A stretch of DNA of 64,000 nt from Dryomyza anilis (GCA_951804985.1 OX638133.1:32389963-32453962), one strand, 5' to 3'; counted from the first letter of the stretch, positions 36,529 through 47,334 are shown. Notes: generated by a model not told the origin, from the sequence alone. Made by a program: numbers and translations.

Positions 36529-38049
36529 AAAAAAAAGTAAACTGAATACTATGAACTCCTGGACATGTTCATGAGTGATCAAATGGATATATATCCTATG
36601 GGGAAACGAACCGGTCCTAGACTAAGCACGTGGCTGCTTCCTCGGAGAGAGTTAATCGGTTGTAGTGGTGGCTCTTTTATATGAAACCAACCGGTAACTT
36701 TAACATGACGTTGTCCTAGGGAGGGGTCAATTAACACCTCCTGCAGACCTTTAGACCTATTACAGGACTAGTCTTGAAAATCATGTTCTGTGACCGATAT
36801 CAATGGTACATTAAGTAAAAAAAAATACTTTTTTATTTTGTTTATTTTTTTTTTTTATTGATCAATTTTTTATATATTTTAAATTTTAGTTATTTTATTT
36901 TACTTTACATTTACATTATAATTTAGTTTCTCCTTCATGAATTCTTATTTCACTAATGATTCCACCCTTGCATGCGTGCATTATAATTACTTGGGATATA
37001 CTGTATTTAAACTAATTATTTTTTGAAAAACAGTCCACGAATTATAGACGCATTAGTTGCAACGTGTAAATGAGTCTCGTGACTATGGTGCCACCTAGTG
37101 TCTTTTTGCTTCACTAGCGACATGTTTAGCACGGACACGATCCGTTTTCTCATGCAGACCTTTAGACTTATCACAGAACTGGTCTTCAAGATCCTGTGCT
37201 TAGTCGTTACCAATGGTACCGGTCAAGTTATAGGTAGTTTTAGAAGAATTAACATCTTTTTGCCGCAGTGTAAAAACTGGAATATACAAACTGTGAATGT
37301 AAAACTGTGAATGTAAAACTGTGAAAGCACGAACTAAAACTGGCTGTATACTTTTTTACTAGTTCTGTTGCGGTCACGTGACCATTTATTTTTGAGTAAT
37401 GTTCACTGATTTTCCATAGTTTAAGTCAAAATTTTGAGTTTACAGGAAGTGCATTGAGAGCAAAATAGATAAAACAAAAACATGGGTGCACTCCTTCCGG
37501 TTATTTTTGTTTATTGTATACTTTGTACTAATAAAATCTTCTTATTATTATTTTTAATTTAAAAAAAATATATTACGGTTTATCGCACAAATTAATTTTT
37601 TATGACAGGATGATCTGCTACATAAAAAAAAATGTTCTAGAGTTGGGATGTATGTGGAACACCCACTGATATAAGGCGTGTTCAAAACTGACTTAGATAC
37701 AACCCAATAGGATCAGTGACTAGTACTGAATTTTTCGCACAGAATGAGGGATTGTGTAGTGTAAAAAGTACTTGAAGTAAGCGTGGCCTAAACCATTGGT
37801 ACCCCCAAATTCACAGATATAATTTCGCTGAGGGTTGCCACACTCAAAATAATGTCTAGGACATTTTACGAAATATTTGTTCGTAATTTTTTTTTATTCC
37901 CAAAATATTTTATACGAATTTCGAAACTTTCATTATATTATTTTCTATTACAATATGTTTACGAAAGAATTACAAAAGAAGAATTTTCGAAGAATTTTCG
38001 AAAAATTTTCAAAATGTAACCATTTTGATTTGGTTCAATTTTTTAAAAT
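36529..38049. other. Spacer with a degenerate dispersed repeat
   Basis: No gene was seen. GCAGACCTTTAGAC plus an ACAGRACTRGTCTT block recurs at 36743 and 37154. A block with GGTAACTTTAACATGACG (near 36690) recurs as GGTCACTTTAACACGGCG near 40275. 37285-37325 holds three copies of GTAAAACTGTGAAT. These look like scattered pieces of an old repeat family. Confidence 0.45.
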
Positions 38050-38061
38050 TATATATATATA

Positions 38062-38128
<67 letters not shown>
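38050..38128. repeat. TA dinucleotide microsatellite
   Basis: An almost uninterrupted (TA)n run of about 75 bp with one GA interruption. The short open frame through it codes alternating Ile-Tyr and is an artefact. Confidence 0.97.
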
Positions 38129-38129
<1 letters not shown>

Positions 38130-38569
38130 TTTCTGAATACAGATCTCTTATTTTTATCACAAAACTTATTTCAAAAACATAAATTTTGCTTTTCAGATTA
38201 TTTAACATTCGCCAAATTTGCCATTAAACAGCTGTAATTTGTCATCAAGAGTTATAAATCGATAAAAGTTGGCAAATGTTATAATAATTTTAAAGACATT
38301 TATTTTCAAAATCAATTTTTCAGCTCTGGGAGTTCCAGAGAAATTATGTAACATTTTTCATCAAATTTATATTTCCACACTTCAAAACCAACTTGAATTA
38401 ATATATATTAATTGCAACTATTAATAAATATTAACAATATAAAAAAAAACTCCAAAACATTGGTCTTTATTAAATTCTTAAAAAACTAAATTTTTTTGAT
38501 TGCTATTAATAACAAAAAAAATCTTTTGGAATTCAGGTGTGTTTCGCAAATTAATGCTGCAAATTTTTG

Positions 38570-39180
38570 TTTTTTTTTAGGACTGGCTTTGAAATAACTG
38601 AACCGCCTCGGCGGTACGCACTTCATTGAATCAGTTAACATAAGTTAACCAAGTAGCGAAGTAAATTAAGCAACAATTTAAACGAGATTTAAATTCTTTG
38701 AGAACGGCACCCAGCACTTTGCCGCCTCTAAAGACAGCAAGCAGTCTCCACCATCCACCAGCAAATTCAGATGGATTGACAGTTCAACGCGAAACAATTC
38801 GCCGCACATTCGATCCGATTTGTTGTCGGCAACGCAAGAACGCAACGTATGCGTGATGTTTGCAGCAACGATTGCATGCGTTCGTGCGGGGCCGCACACA
38901 ATCCTTCGATCGAGATTGCGTTCGCTTTGTAGCAGACCTAATCTGCATATTGGTCGATCGGTCGGTACCTTGAGAACACATGCAAGTCGTACCAAAACCG
39001 GACACTTAGGCCTATAGGCCTTTGCAATCACTTTTTGTGGCTTTTGTCATAATTGGGCTTGGTTTAGCACCCACCTTGCAGCACAGCCTCCGGTTGTTTC
39101 GGTGACTGGTGCCTAGATTATGTCAACGCGGTCGTCGGCCCTCTGGTAGTGGTGCGCGTTTGACTAACAAATGTTTTCCG
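38570..39180. other. GC-rich island, function unknown
   Basis: This stretch is markedly richer in G and C than its surroundings and has many CG dinucleotides (GCCTCGGCGGTACGC, GTGCGGGGCCGCACAC, GGTCGATCGGTCGG). Open frames exist on both strands (about 117 codons on minus at 39031-38678), but none has a recognisable domain and both strands are equally open. It could be a promoter or 5' exon of a gene outside the window, or an unrecognised transposon piece. Confidence 0.4.
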
Positions 39181-39540
39181 TTTAAATTGATTTCATTGAC
39201 GATTTTGACAAATGCAGAAACGTGACAAAATTCGCACTGAAAATGAGGGCATTTAAAATGCACGGAGAATAAAATTTTGTCTAAAATTCAGTTTGTTTTT
39301 ATAAAAGTTCCTATCATGGAAAAGACATAATTACTATATAATTTAAAAGTAAGGTTAAAAGATCAAATTACAGAATTATAAAACAGTTACCACAGACTCC
39401 AGATGCCTCGAATAATTTTCAAAATTGCTTCAAGAAAATAATATAATATCACGTTCATACATATATCGAATCAAATTTTAACAATGTTGAATTTGGAACA
39501 GTTTGATAGTTGGTATAATGAAGTAAGTAAGAATTATGAA

Positions 39541-40195
39541 AGTTATAGTCGGTCTAAGTCGCAAATTACTGTAAACTTTAATCCCTGTATACTGAATTTC
39601 AGTTTTTTTAGACACCACAAAAGTTCACCTGTAATATTTAAAGTAATATTTATTCATACACCCAGAAAAAAATACTATATAAATAATAGTTTTTTACTAT
39701 TAAAAATATTCAATAGGATAAATTATTATTTTAATCGGAAAATACCATTAAGTACTAGAAAATACTATGACATTGCGTTTATATGAACAGATTTATTTGA
39801 GTTTATATGAACAGATTTATTTTTTGTATACTATTAAATCAATAATTGTCCTATTGACCAATTTTAATGGGATTTGAGGGAATTTCGTTCTGGGTGTAGA
39901 TATTAGAGTTATACAAGGTAGTTGAACGTAGGTGGTCGGGTCACAACACCGATCGTGCCCAATTTCAATACCAAATAGCGTAGGTATATAAGTAATCATA
40001 CTTGGAAGTTTCATTGCTCTAAACATTCTCGTTATACTGTAATCGTGATTTCAATAGACAGAGGGGCATCACTAAACCGACTCAGCAGGCGACGCTGATT
40101 AATTTTCCGTACCGCACATGTCTTCTTTTGGTTATTACAAACGAAGGGCTAAAGTTAATATACTGTTTCATTTTTATTTTAGTGTATAATGTAAA
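39541..40195 (+). mobile_element. Degenerate DINE-1-like element, copy 5, interrupted by a MITE
   Basis: Traces of the family are AGTTATAGTCGGTCTAAG at 39541, GTCGGGTCACA near 39936, CTGTAATCGTGATTTCAA near 40038 and a worn ATGTCTTCTTTTGGTTATTA...AGTGTATAATG end. The CAGA core is reduced to a few bases. The TA-flanked MITE at 39659-39896 splits it, so this DINE copy is older. Confidence 0.65.
39659..39896. mobile_element. TA-flanked MITE with CACCCAGAAAAAAA termini (copy 2)
   Basis: It starts CACCCAGAAAAAAATAC and ends TTTCGTTCTGGGTG, with TA on both sides (39657-39658, 39897-39898). It is inverted relative to the copy at 34141-34360. The interior has a 24-bp direct duplication near 39777-39824 (TTTATATGAACAGATTTATT) that the other copy lacks. 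Confidence 0.88.
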
Positions 40196-40457
40196 GGTTT
40201 TCAGTCTATCCATGTATAATCCCTACGTGAAAATTATATCAACTGTCCTAATTGTGCCACATTTATATGAAATCACTCGGTCACTTTAACACGGCGTAGC
40301 CATAGGAAGTGATCAATTGATACATCATTGATAATTCTTTTTTTATATTTAGTTTGGAAGAACGATTGATAGGAATTTCTACAAATTTGTTTCAGGAATA
40401 TGGCTGATATATAAGCATTAAAACACTTGAAATTGTTCTAAAACTGTTCGAAATTAG

Positions 40458-40790
40458 TTGTACACGAAAGTAACCCCCAACAAAATTTTTGACAGGGTCG
40501 AAGAAGTTTTGAAACATTTTAACGACATATTTCAAACAGACAACGGCGGAGTTTGTATCACAAACTGTCTGTTATGCCGTAAATCTGCTATTAAAATTCC
40601 ACAAAAATGTACAACCTGCTATACACTTATCAAAATATTCCATTTGTTTGTGTGTTTGCCGGAAATATGCCTGAAAAATGCCAGGAAATTAGTAGAATCC
40701 TTTTCCTCTTGGCTTTAAGAACCGACTTAGCAGTTAAGATTCTCTGGGAAGGTAGTGGTTGGCGCAACAAATCTCCACTACATGTGTGAT
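40458..40790 (+). CDS. Unidentified coding remnant, two frames
   Basis: The plus strand is open from 40458 to 40718 with a cysteine-rich stretch (CITNCLLCRKSAIKI, then CTTC). A second frame, 40607-40789, overlaps it and contains ALRTDLAVKILWEGSGW. The second frame has a composition more like a folded protein, so a frameshift near 40610-40680 could join the N-terminal part of one to the C-terminal part of the other. A weak resemblance to the C-terminal helix-plus-tryptophan pattern of insect DUF4806-type proteins came to mind but cannot be verified. No promoter or splice context was found. It may be a transposon-protein fragment or chance. Confidence 0.2.
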
Positions 40791-41221
40791 GTCGTGATTT
40801 AAAATGTTAGATTCGAACTCCATTCTTCAGTGAATCAATTGACAATTTGTGTTGATTTTTTGTAGATTTTCTATTCTATTTTCTATAAAATATTGGCCCA
40901 TAATTATAGTAAAAATTAATCTGGAGCTTAAATTTAATTTTGACTTTTTTTGAGAGTTTTCCTCAGAAATTTCGAAAAAAGTGTTTTCATATACCCGATT
41001 TATCCATTTATAAATGCTTATTACTTGAACACATCGGTTTTTGCATACCTTATTTTTAGTCTTAGTTATCGAAAGTATTTTTGTTCATGGTAAATTACAT
41101 TTTATTACTTAATTTATTCCCATAACTAAATTTTTCAATAAATGAACATACTCACTTCTTCCACTCGAGTCTTCAAATGTCTAAGATATAGTTTTCATAG
41201 TTTTTGTACTATTGTTTATTT
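40791..41221. other. AT-rich spacer, nothing recognised
   Basis: No coding signal, repeat or motif that I can support. Confidence 0.4.
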
Positions 41222-41448
41222 CAGGGGTTGGGAACGGAACGAACGAAAAGCAAAAGTTCCGATCGCAAACGTTTCAATCGGAACTTTTGTTCAAAAGTTC
41301 CGAGCGCAACTTTTGAGCCGGAACTTTTGAGCAAAAGTTCCGACTGAAACGTTTGCGCTCGGAACTTTTGCTTTTGCTTTTCGTTCGTTCGGAACAATAT
41401 CGGAACGATTGCCAAACGTTCTTTTCATAGTTCCGGTTTCTACCCCTG
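41222..41448. mobile_element. hAT-type MITE with 8-bp target-site duplication
   Basis: It starts CAGGGGTTGGGAACGGAAC and ends GGTTTCTACCCCTG. The exact 8-bp repeat GTTTATTT flanks it (41214-41221 and 41449-41456). CAGGGG termini and an 8-bp duplication are typical of hAT transposons. The interior is a near-palindrome of GGAACTTTTG/CAAAAGTTCC blocks that would fold into one long hairpin. It is non-coding and 227 bp long. Confidence 0.93.
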
Positions 41449-41456
41449 GTTTATTT

Positions 41457-42236
41457 ATAAATATATGAGTTACAATAGACAAAATGCCAATTTTTATATT
41501 TATTTTAAGCATGTACAGTAAAACCCAATCGAACGCAGGTTTTTTTTTTATTTCGCTGACTAATGCTAATATTAAATGTCATCCATTTGTATTTTATTTT
41601 ATAAAATAATAGTATGCATAATATTGATTAAATTATAAAAAGTAAAAGTATTTTTATATAAAAATTAATTTTAATTAGACCCATAATAAACAAAACATAC
41701 AATTTTATGTATGCATAAATTACACATAAATCATTTGTAACATACATTTTGCGCTGTGCATAAACAACATTTTAATTGCCACAAACACACGCACTGAATG
41801 AGGCCAAAAATGTGCGACAGAAATATTTGATATGATTTTTCTTGCTCGCATACTTTTCGGCCTAAAAGTTTTTAAAAATAAATAGAGTTTTTGCAGTAGT
41901 AAAGTAAGATGACGTTTTTAAGTTGGTTGTGTGGAACTCTTAAAACACTGTACATGAGTGAGTGAAGTTGGCAGCATTTGCGATTGGAATTCATATGTCA
42001 AATCCTTGAACAGGTCTAGGTTTTTATATTTGTTTATATTATTTTTTTAGATTTTTAATTTTAAATATTTTATAAAAGATTGAAACCTATTAAAATCCAT
42101 TACAATTAAATCCGACATCCAATTGAAACCATTTCATTTATATAGCCTTAACAAAATAATAACCAAAAACAATACCTGATATCCTAAAAAAAAATCTGAA
42201 AAGAAAGTTCTATTTCGTTAACGGTAAAGTATAAAA
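41457..42236. other. AT-rich spacer, nothing recognised
   Basis: No gene or repeat that I can define. AT content is very high. Confidence 0.4.
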
Positions 42237-42940
42237 CCAGTTGGGAAGGTTAGATCACATGGGAAATTTTAAAGTAGGTGTTATTATTATAGTTAGGATT
42301 ATCAAATTTATAGTCGGTCAAAGCCGATTATAAATACCCTACACATATGTGTGATTCCCATTAAAAGTGGTATATAGGTCACCAGGATATACGAATCCCG
42401 AAAATAACTAAAAACTTTCAATCGCTGAAGTATTTCCATTAATTGGATACCCATATTTACAAATGGGTAGGTGTACCGAATTTCGATTTTTTTTTTTTGA
42501 AACACAAGTCATTTCGCCGGAAACCATTATTTTCATGTATTTCAGCATGAGTCAATATATATTTTACCAAAAAAAGTTTACCTAAACACGTATACAGTAA
42601 AATTGATCCGTAGATATACATTTTATATGAGGTAATTAAACATAAGTGGGCGGTTCTCAGGTCACAATAGACCGATCATGACAATTTTCTTGTTCAGACA
42701 GCTTAGATATATAAGTAATTTAAATCTAAAGTTTCATTGCTCTAGCTCTTCTACTGTAATCGTGATTTCAACAGGCATACAGAGGGACAGACATACAGAC
42801 AGACGGACATCGCTAATTCGACTCAGGAGATCATGTTGATCAAGAATCAAGAATTTCATACCGGAGATGCTTCCTTCTGGGTGTTACAAACGGCGTACCA
42901 AACTGAATATACCCTTTCACTCTTAGTGTAGGGTATAAAA
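42237..42940 (+). mobile_element. DINE-1-like element, copy 3
   Basis: CCAGTTGGGAAGGTTAGATC start, TATAGTCGGTCAAAGCCGATTATA hairpin region, a shortened CAGA core at 42775-42810, and the end TAGTGTAGGGTATAAAA. It is non-coding. Confidence 0.8.
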
Positions 42941-43069
42941 TACTCATAAAATACTCTAAAGCTTAAAAAAGTCATTGAAACTGAAATAAAGGAAAATTTT
43001 GATTTTTGTATAAAGGTCCCCTACATTTATTAGACACATTTGTTATCATATTTAACTAACATTATTTTT

Positions 43070-43367
43070 TAAATAGTTGAATCCTCTTTTCCTAAATCTG
43101 AATTTCCTCGACATTATCAACAATGTAAACTTCGATTTCCTAGTAATTCTAGTAAATTTTTGAGAGTTAATTGAAATCTTTGCCGTCCGGAACTTTGAGT
43201 ACCAAAAGTGTAAAACCACGATATAAAAAAATTCAAGGAAAGGTTTTTTTCAAAATTAGTAAAAAAAAACGTAACAATAAAAATCAAGTAAACTCATTAA
43301 TTTTCCTTCGAGATATTAAAGTTTTAAGCGTACGAATGTCCCGTCCGGAACTCTAGGAAATGCCCAT
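43070..43367 (-). mobile_element. Deleted relative of the GGGCATTTCC TIR element
   Basis: On the minus strand it begins GGGCATTTCCTAGAGTTCCG and continues with ACTAATTTTGAAAAAAA, TACTCAAAGTTCCGGACGG and GAGGATTCAACTATTTAAA. These are in the same order as the outer element at 33717-35954, but without the far terminus. Confidence 0.7.
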
Positions 43368-43468
43368 TGCAAAATATTCCTATACGTGTTATTTTCCTGT
43401 TGCCGTTTACCTAAATTCGTAATACCAAACCGTTTGTGTATAAGACGATTTATCTAAGTATCGTAAAG

Positions 43469-43646
43469 CTCGAATCACACGATTGAATAAACAGTCAACT
43501 TTTGAATCAATTTTCAAAACAATTTAAATATCAATCGTGTGATTGCCTTATTTTCCATACAAAAATTGGGCAATCACACGATTGATATCAAAATTATTTG
43601 AAAATTGATTCAAAAGTTGACAGTTTATTCAATCGTGTGATTCGAG
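43469..43646. mobile_element. Near-perfect hairpin MITE
   Basis: CTCGAATCACACGATTGAAT at the left pairs with ATTCAATCGTGTGATTCGAG at the right. The pairing continues through about 78 bp per arm (GTCAACTTTTGAATCAATTT) around a loop of about 20 nt. The motif AATCACACGATTGA occurs four times because each arm has an inverted inner copy. It is non-coding and superfamily is unknown. Confidence 0.85.
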
Positions 43647-43651
43647 TTTAA

Positions 43652-44042
43652 GTAGTACAATTGAAAAATTTTCGAAATAAACTGGGACAGTCAAAACATC
43701 GTAACTACACTTTTTTCAAATATTTCAGCATGTAATGGATATTTTGGAAATTGGGCCACACTATTATTATTGTCAGCTCATTTATAGGATATTTTAAGAA
43801 AAAAATCAATAAAATATTAAAGTACTCGTTTTTGAGACGTGTTTTTTTTTCGCCTCCTGTTAAATTTGCTTTTAGTTCAATTTGCTTTTAGTTTTCACAT
43901 TCAAATATATATATGTTTGCAATAAAGCCAAAAATTATTTATTCTGAACATAAATATGTTTGGACGAAAACAACAAAATGTTTGGCTGTCATTATAGTAA
44001 TGTTTTGCAATGCAATATTACTTTTGTTTGCGTAAAGCTCCA
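43652..44042. other. AT-rich spacer, nothing recognised
   Basis: No gene or defined repeat seen. Confidence 0.4.
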
Positions 44043-44453
44043 GGGAACTTCCTAAGCTATATCTCAAAAACTAGAACTAATAATTAAAAACCGATGCCAT
44101 TTTCGGAATCAGCGTCAAAATTATAAATAAATATTGATGCAATTTTCACGGCACTAAAAATTATAATAATATATTTCTACGTCTTTCTTCAAAATTGAAG
44201 TAAGAACTATTATTCGTTATTAGTAGGCTTATATTTCAGAAATAGTACGTGTTGGAGAATTTAGTTGTTTAGAGACTCTAGCCCAATTTTAATGACGAAT
44301 ATTTTCTTCAAAGACATTATGATAGTTTTCTGACTTCTTCTACTGATTATGACTCCTTAACGAAATTGTTATTAGAAAACCATTAAAAATAGTGGTAAAT
44401 AGTTAAGATACAAAATTAAAGTGTTCAGTGGAAATCATCCTTAGGAAGTTCCC
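44043..44453. mobile_element. Candidate MITE with GGGAACTTCCTAAG termini
   Basis: GGGAACTTCCTAAG at 44043-44056 and CTTAGGAAGTTCCC at 44440-44453 form a perfect 14-bp inverted repeat around an AT-rich, non-coding interior. No target-site duplication is clear, so the exact ends are open. Confidence 0.6.
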
Positions 44454-45749
44454 GATAATCGCTCCTTAGACATCAAAAACGTACTATGAACCATTTCGCT
44501 ACAAAATGACGAACTATATTGGTTATCCTTTGAACCCTTTAGGACCCAATAGTGCCTAACGCTGACGTACTAGTTTATACTATACAATTAAGTATACCCA
44601 AATTTAAAACCAAAATTGCTCTAAATGAAATAATCTCTTAGAAAGTAATAAAATATATGTCTATCAAGAGGTTTCGTATATCACATCTTTATGTTGCATC
44701 AACGTGAAGTATACGTTGTTGGGTTTATTTAATTTTATTCATGATATAAACAATTAATTTTATTACTCAGGTTATTATTTATCATATTCATTAAAATAAC
44801 TATTTTAAAAAATAATGTTCAACAAAATAATAAATTACAGTAAATATATATTAAAAACTAAAGTAAACAAAAAGTAAGAAAATCGAAATCTGCAGCTACA
44901 GCTACTGCAACAGACACAGCGGCAGACCATCGAAAGGTCAACTAAAGTCAGTCACACCTGTCAGTTGTGGAACCTGATACATATTGGCTACCTGTGCAAC
45001 ATGTTAACTAAATCGGAATCAAGTGTCGGAAATAATATTTACGCATAAAAAACCCTTTTTTTCGTCTTCTTTTAACGACGCTGCCATGATGTTCAGGGTT
45101 TTTGCAATCAATTTTTTTTTTGTATTTATTTAAATTTTCGAATCCTACCTTAAATTATGAATGTTGCATAATCGCGTGTGTCTCAAAACCGGCACAGGTG
45201 AATACTTTTTATTCGAATGATACAAGGTTGTCCTTGATTTTGCACTGAACCTGACTATATCGGTTGGATGCGTCTGTGTAAATGGAACCTGTTTGCGGCA
45301 TAGGTTCTGATGTATATCGTTTTGTTCTTGCTGACCTATTTATTTGGGATTTATTGTTGGTATTTTCAAGGTTGTTTTCAATGTTTTCGCTGTAATTTGA
45401 TCAAGGTCAACATTCGCTTTTTTACTTTTTGTACGCTTATTATAGGAAATTTGTATTTTATTGGAAATTTTTATATATCTTTTTAAACTCCAGCCTATAC
45501 AATGAATTTAATTTAATTAAAACTACATAATCTTTTGGCATGAGATAGGAAGAACGAAAAAGTTAGTTGTAAAAACCAACTTCATTTGTTGACTACGAAT
45601 TTTCTACACATTTGTTAGCGAAACTGCCATATTCGATTAGTTTTGACAATAACAACAGACTAAGCGGTTGAGAGAACCGAATGAATTGCTTGAGCAAAGA
45701 GTTGGTTTGTGTAACAAGAATTAAATATTTTATAGAGAAATAACTACTC
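44454..45749. other. AT-rich spacer, nothing recognised
   Basis: No coding region that I can support. 44890-44960 is slightly GC-richer (CTGCAGCTACAGCTACTGC) but shows no gene structure. Confidence 0.35.
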
Positions 45750-46071
45750 ACACACAAAAAAATAATTGCTTGGCATGCAGTTGTTTCAACGAATATTCAT
45801 TTCCATCTACCAAATTTAGTCAGCCTCAACTGATTTTCATTTGTGGTGAACAATAGTATGAAGCATAACCAACTATTAGTTGAAGCAACTGCAAGATTGA
45901 TTGGAGAAACAAACTTTTAATTCATTTTCAATTTTTTTTATTTCCTTTGCTACGGCAACTGAATTGAAAATGAGACCTAACCAATATTTATTTGACTTAA
46001 CAGATGATTATATAACATTAAGTTGTAGCAACCAATTTTTATTTGATTCAACTGCGAATACAGTTGTCTTG

Positions 46072-46105
46072 TATAAAAGCGATGCCAAAGCAGGACAACA
46101 CCAGT
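46072..46105 (+). promoter_or_regulatory. Candidate RNA polymerase II core promoter
   Basis: TATAAAAG at 46072-46079 is followed by ACCAGTC with its A at 46103. This places the TATA box at about -31 from an initiator-like CCAGT. No obvious coding product lies downstream. Confidence 0.4.
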
Positions 46106-46312
46106 CGCGCAAGCTTTACATTTTTCACTCGTTTTTTTTTGTGCTGCGGACAGCGCGTGCCACGTGTAAAACAAATTTTGGAATTGTTTTAAGGCTTTAT
46201 CGTTGTTACTGTTCGGTTCTTTCATGCTCAATTATACTTTCTTCAACAAGAGACATACTATTCTACAGAGTTCTTGCGATTTTGTGTCTATATGTTGTAC
46301 TTCTATATACAG

Positions 46313-46435
46313 CCCTAGCGCTCCAACGTGTTGCAAACACGAAGTCAGCAGCACAACGAATCGTCGGCAATGTTCGATCTCAGGAACGCTGTTGTGACGC
46401 TGACTTCATCTTTGCAACATGTTGGAGCGCTAGGG
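46313..46435. repeat. Imperfect hairpin with 45-bp arms
   Basis: 46313-46357 (starts CCCTAGCGCTCCAAC) pairs with 46391-46435 (ends GTTGGAGCGCTAGGG). There are five mismatches in 45 positions and the loop is 33 nt. It could be a MITE, a structured RNA or a hairpin-siRNA source. No target-site duplication is visible. Confidence 0.75.
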
Positions 46436-46728
46436 CGAGGTAAAATGGCCGATTTCGTATAATTAAATTGGCTACCACAACTAAACAAATTGGTTGCGGC
46501 AATTGTATTCATTAGTTGTGTGAACTGATACGCGGTGTTGCAACAACTGAATCAGTCGAATGTTGATAGAACTAAGTAAATCGGTTGGCAAAAAAAGACG
46601 GTTGCCCCAAATGATTCGTTCTTTGGCTGCATGGTTCAAAAATTAGATTTGGTCTGGAACTGATTGTTCAATAAAAATCTCTAGTGTCCAAAATATATTT
46701 AAATTAAAAACAAATGTATTTCAAATAA

Positions 46729-46734
46729 TTTATT
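46729..46734 (-). terminator. Poly(A) signal AATAAA of the proline-rich protein gene
   Basis: On the minus strand AATAAA lies about 19 nt beyond the TAA stop of the gene. A further AATAAA-like overlap lies in the same TATTTTATTT stretch. Confidence 0.6.
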
Positions 46735-46752
46735 TTATTTCAATTTAAATTT

Positions 46753-47244
46753 TTAGAAATTGAAGAAAAAGCGTTTTCCCTGCTTTTCATCCTTATGGTG
46801 CGGACGAATGGGTCCGGAACCAGTTGGTGTACCGTAGTCAATCTTATTCATATTCCAATACATTTTCAGTAGCTGCTTTAGCCTCTCATTATGCCTTGAT
46901 GGATGCTGATGGTGATTTGGATAGTGGTGGTGGGGTGGATAAATACCAGTTGGAGGGTATGCTGTAGGGGGTGTTGGAGGGTATGCTGGAGGGGTTGCTG
47001 GAGGGGTTGCTGGAGGGGTTGCTGGAGGGGTTGGTGGAGGAATTGCTGGAGGGGTTCCTGGAGGGGTTGGATACCCAGTATACCACGGTGGAGAAGGAGT
47101 TGTTGGAGGGATTGCTGGTGGTGTTGTTGGAGGCATTACTGGTGGTGTTGCTGGTGGTGTTGTTGGTGGTGTTGCTGGCGGTGTTTGTGCTGCAATATTA
47201 CACCAAAGTGTGACCAATATACCAAATGTCACCAAAAACTTCAT
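46753..47244 (-). CDS. Small secreted proline-rich protein, 163 aa
   Basis: Intact single-exon frame. Residues 1-19 form a typical signal peptide (MKFLVTFGILVTLW, then CNIAA) with likely cleavage before Q20, so the product should be secreted. Residues 20-100 are a low-complexity PPATPP/PPTTPP repeat with a central PWYTGYP break. Residues 104-118 are histidine-rich (PPHHHYPNHHQHP). Residues 119-135 are basic and helix-forming (ERLKQLLKMYW). The tail has a dibasic GKR followed by FFFNF. The start is supported by a TATA box and initiator at the expected distance, a 5' UTR of about 57 nt, and a poly(A) signal right after the stop. No family is recognised; peritrophic, cuticular, salivary or seminal roles are all possible. 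GC-rich codons of the repeat stand out from the AT-rich flanks. The long plus-strand frames opposite are shadows of the repeat. Confidence 0.8.
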   Translation of the reverse strand: MKFLVTFGILVTLWCNIAAQTPPATPPTTPPATPPVMPPTTPPAIPPTTPSPPWYTGYPTPPGTPPAIPPPTPPATPPATPPATPPAYPPTPPTAYPPTGIYPPHHHYPNHHQHPSRHNERLKQLLKMYWNMNKIDYGTPTGSGPIRPHHKDEKQGKRFFFNF

Positions 47245-47298
47245 CTTGATATCTGAACTTTAAATACCACGGTTTATACTAGAGTTCCAAAAAGTAAC

Positions 47299-47334
47299 TA
47301 CTGAATATAACTGTCAAAAATGCGACTTTATATA
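47299..47334 (-). promoter_or_regulatory. Core promoter of the proline-rich protein gene
   Basis: On the minus strand TATATAAAG (47334-47326) lies 32 nt upstream of the A (47302) in the initiator TCAGTA (47304-47299). This is the canonical fly TATA-Inr spacing. Transcription would start about 57 nt before the ATG. Confidence 0.75.

Larger units (their letters stand above)
45750..46640. other. Promoter-bearing region rich in TTGCAACTG-like repeats
   Basis: CAACTG/CAGTTG and AACCAATTT motifs recur on both sides of a central part. The plus frame 45901-46443 is open for 180 codons but has no recognisable domain and runs through a hairpin, so it is probably not a protein gene. The region could be a solo LTR or another retroelement regulatory part, but no clean TG...CA termini were found. 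Confidence 0.35.

Noticed and set aside
38678..39031. 117-codon minus-strand frame in the GC-rich island
   Set aside because: The opposite strand is also open, composition is not protein-like and no domain is recognisable. The lack of stops follows from high GC content.
46903..47256. Plus-strand frames of 117 and 80 codons rich in Trp/Arg or Leu/Glu
   Set aside because: They are the complement of the PPATPP repeat of the minus-strand gene, which has the signal peptide, promoter and poly(A) signal.
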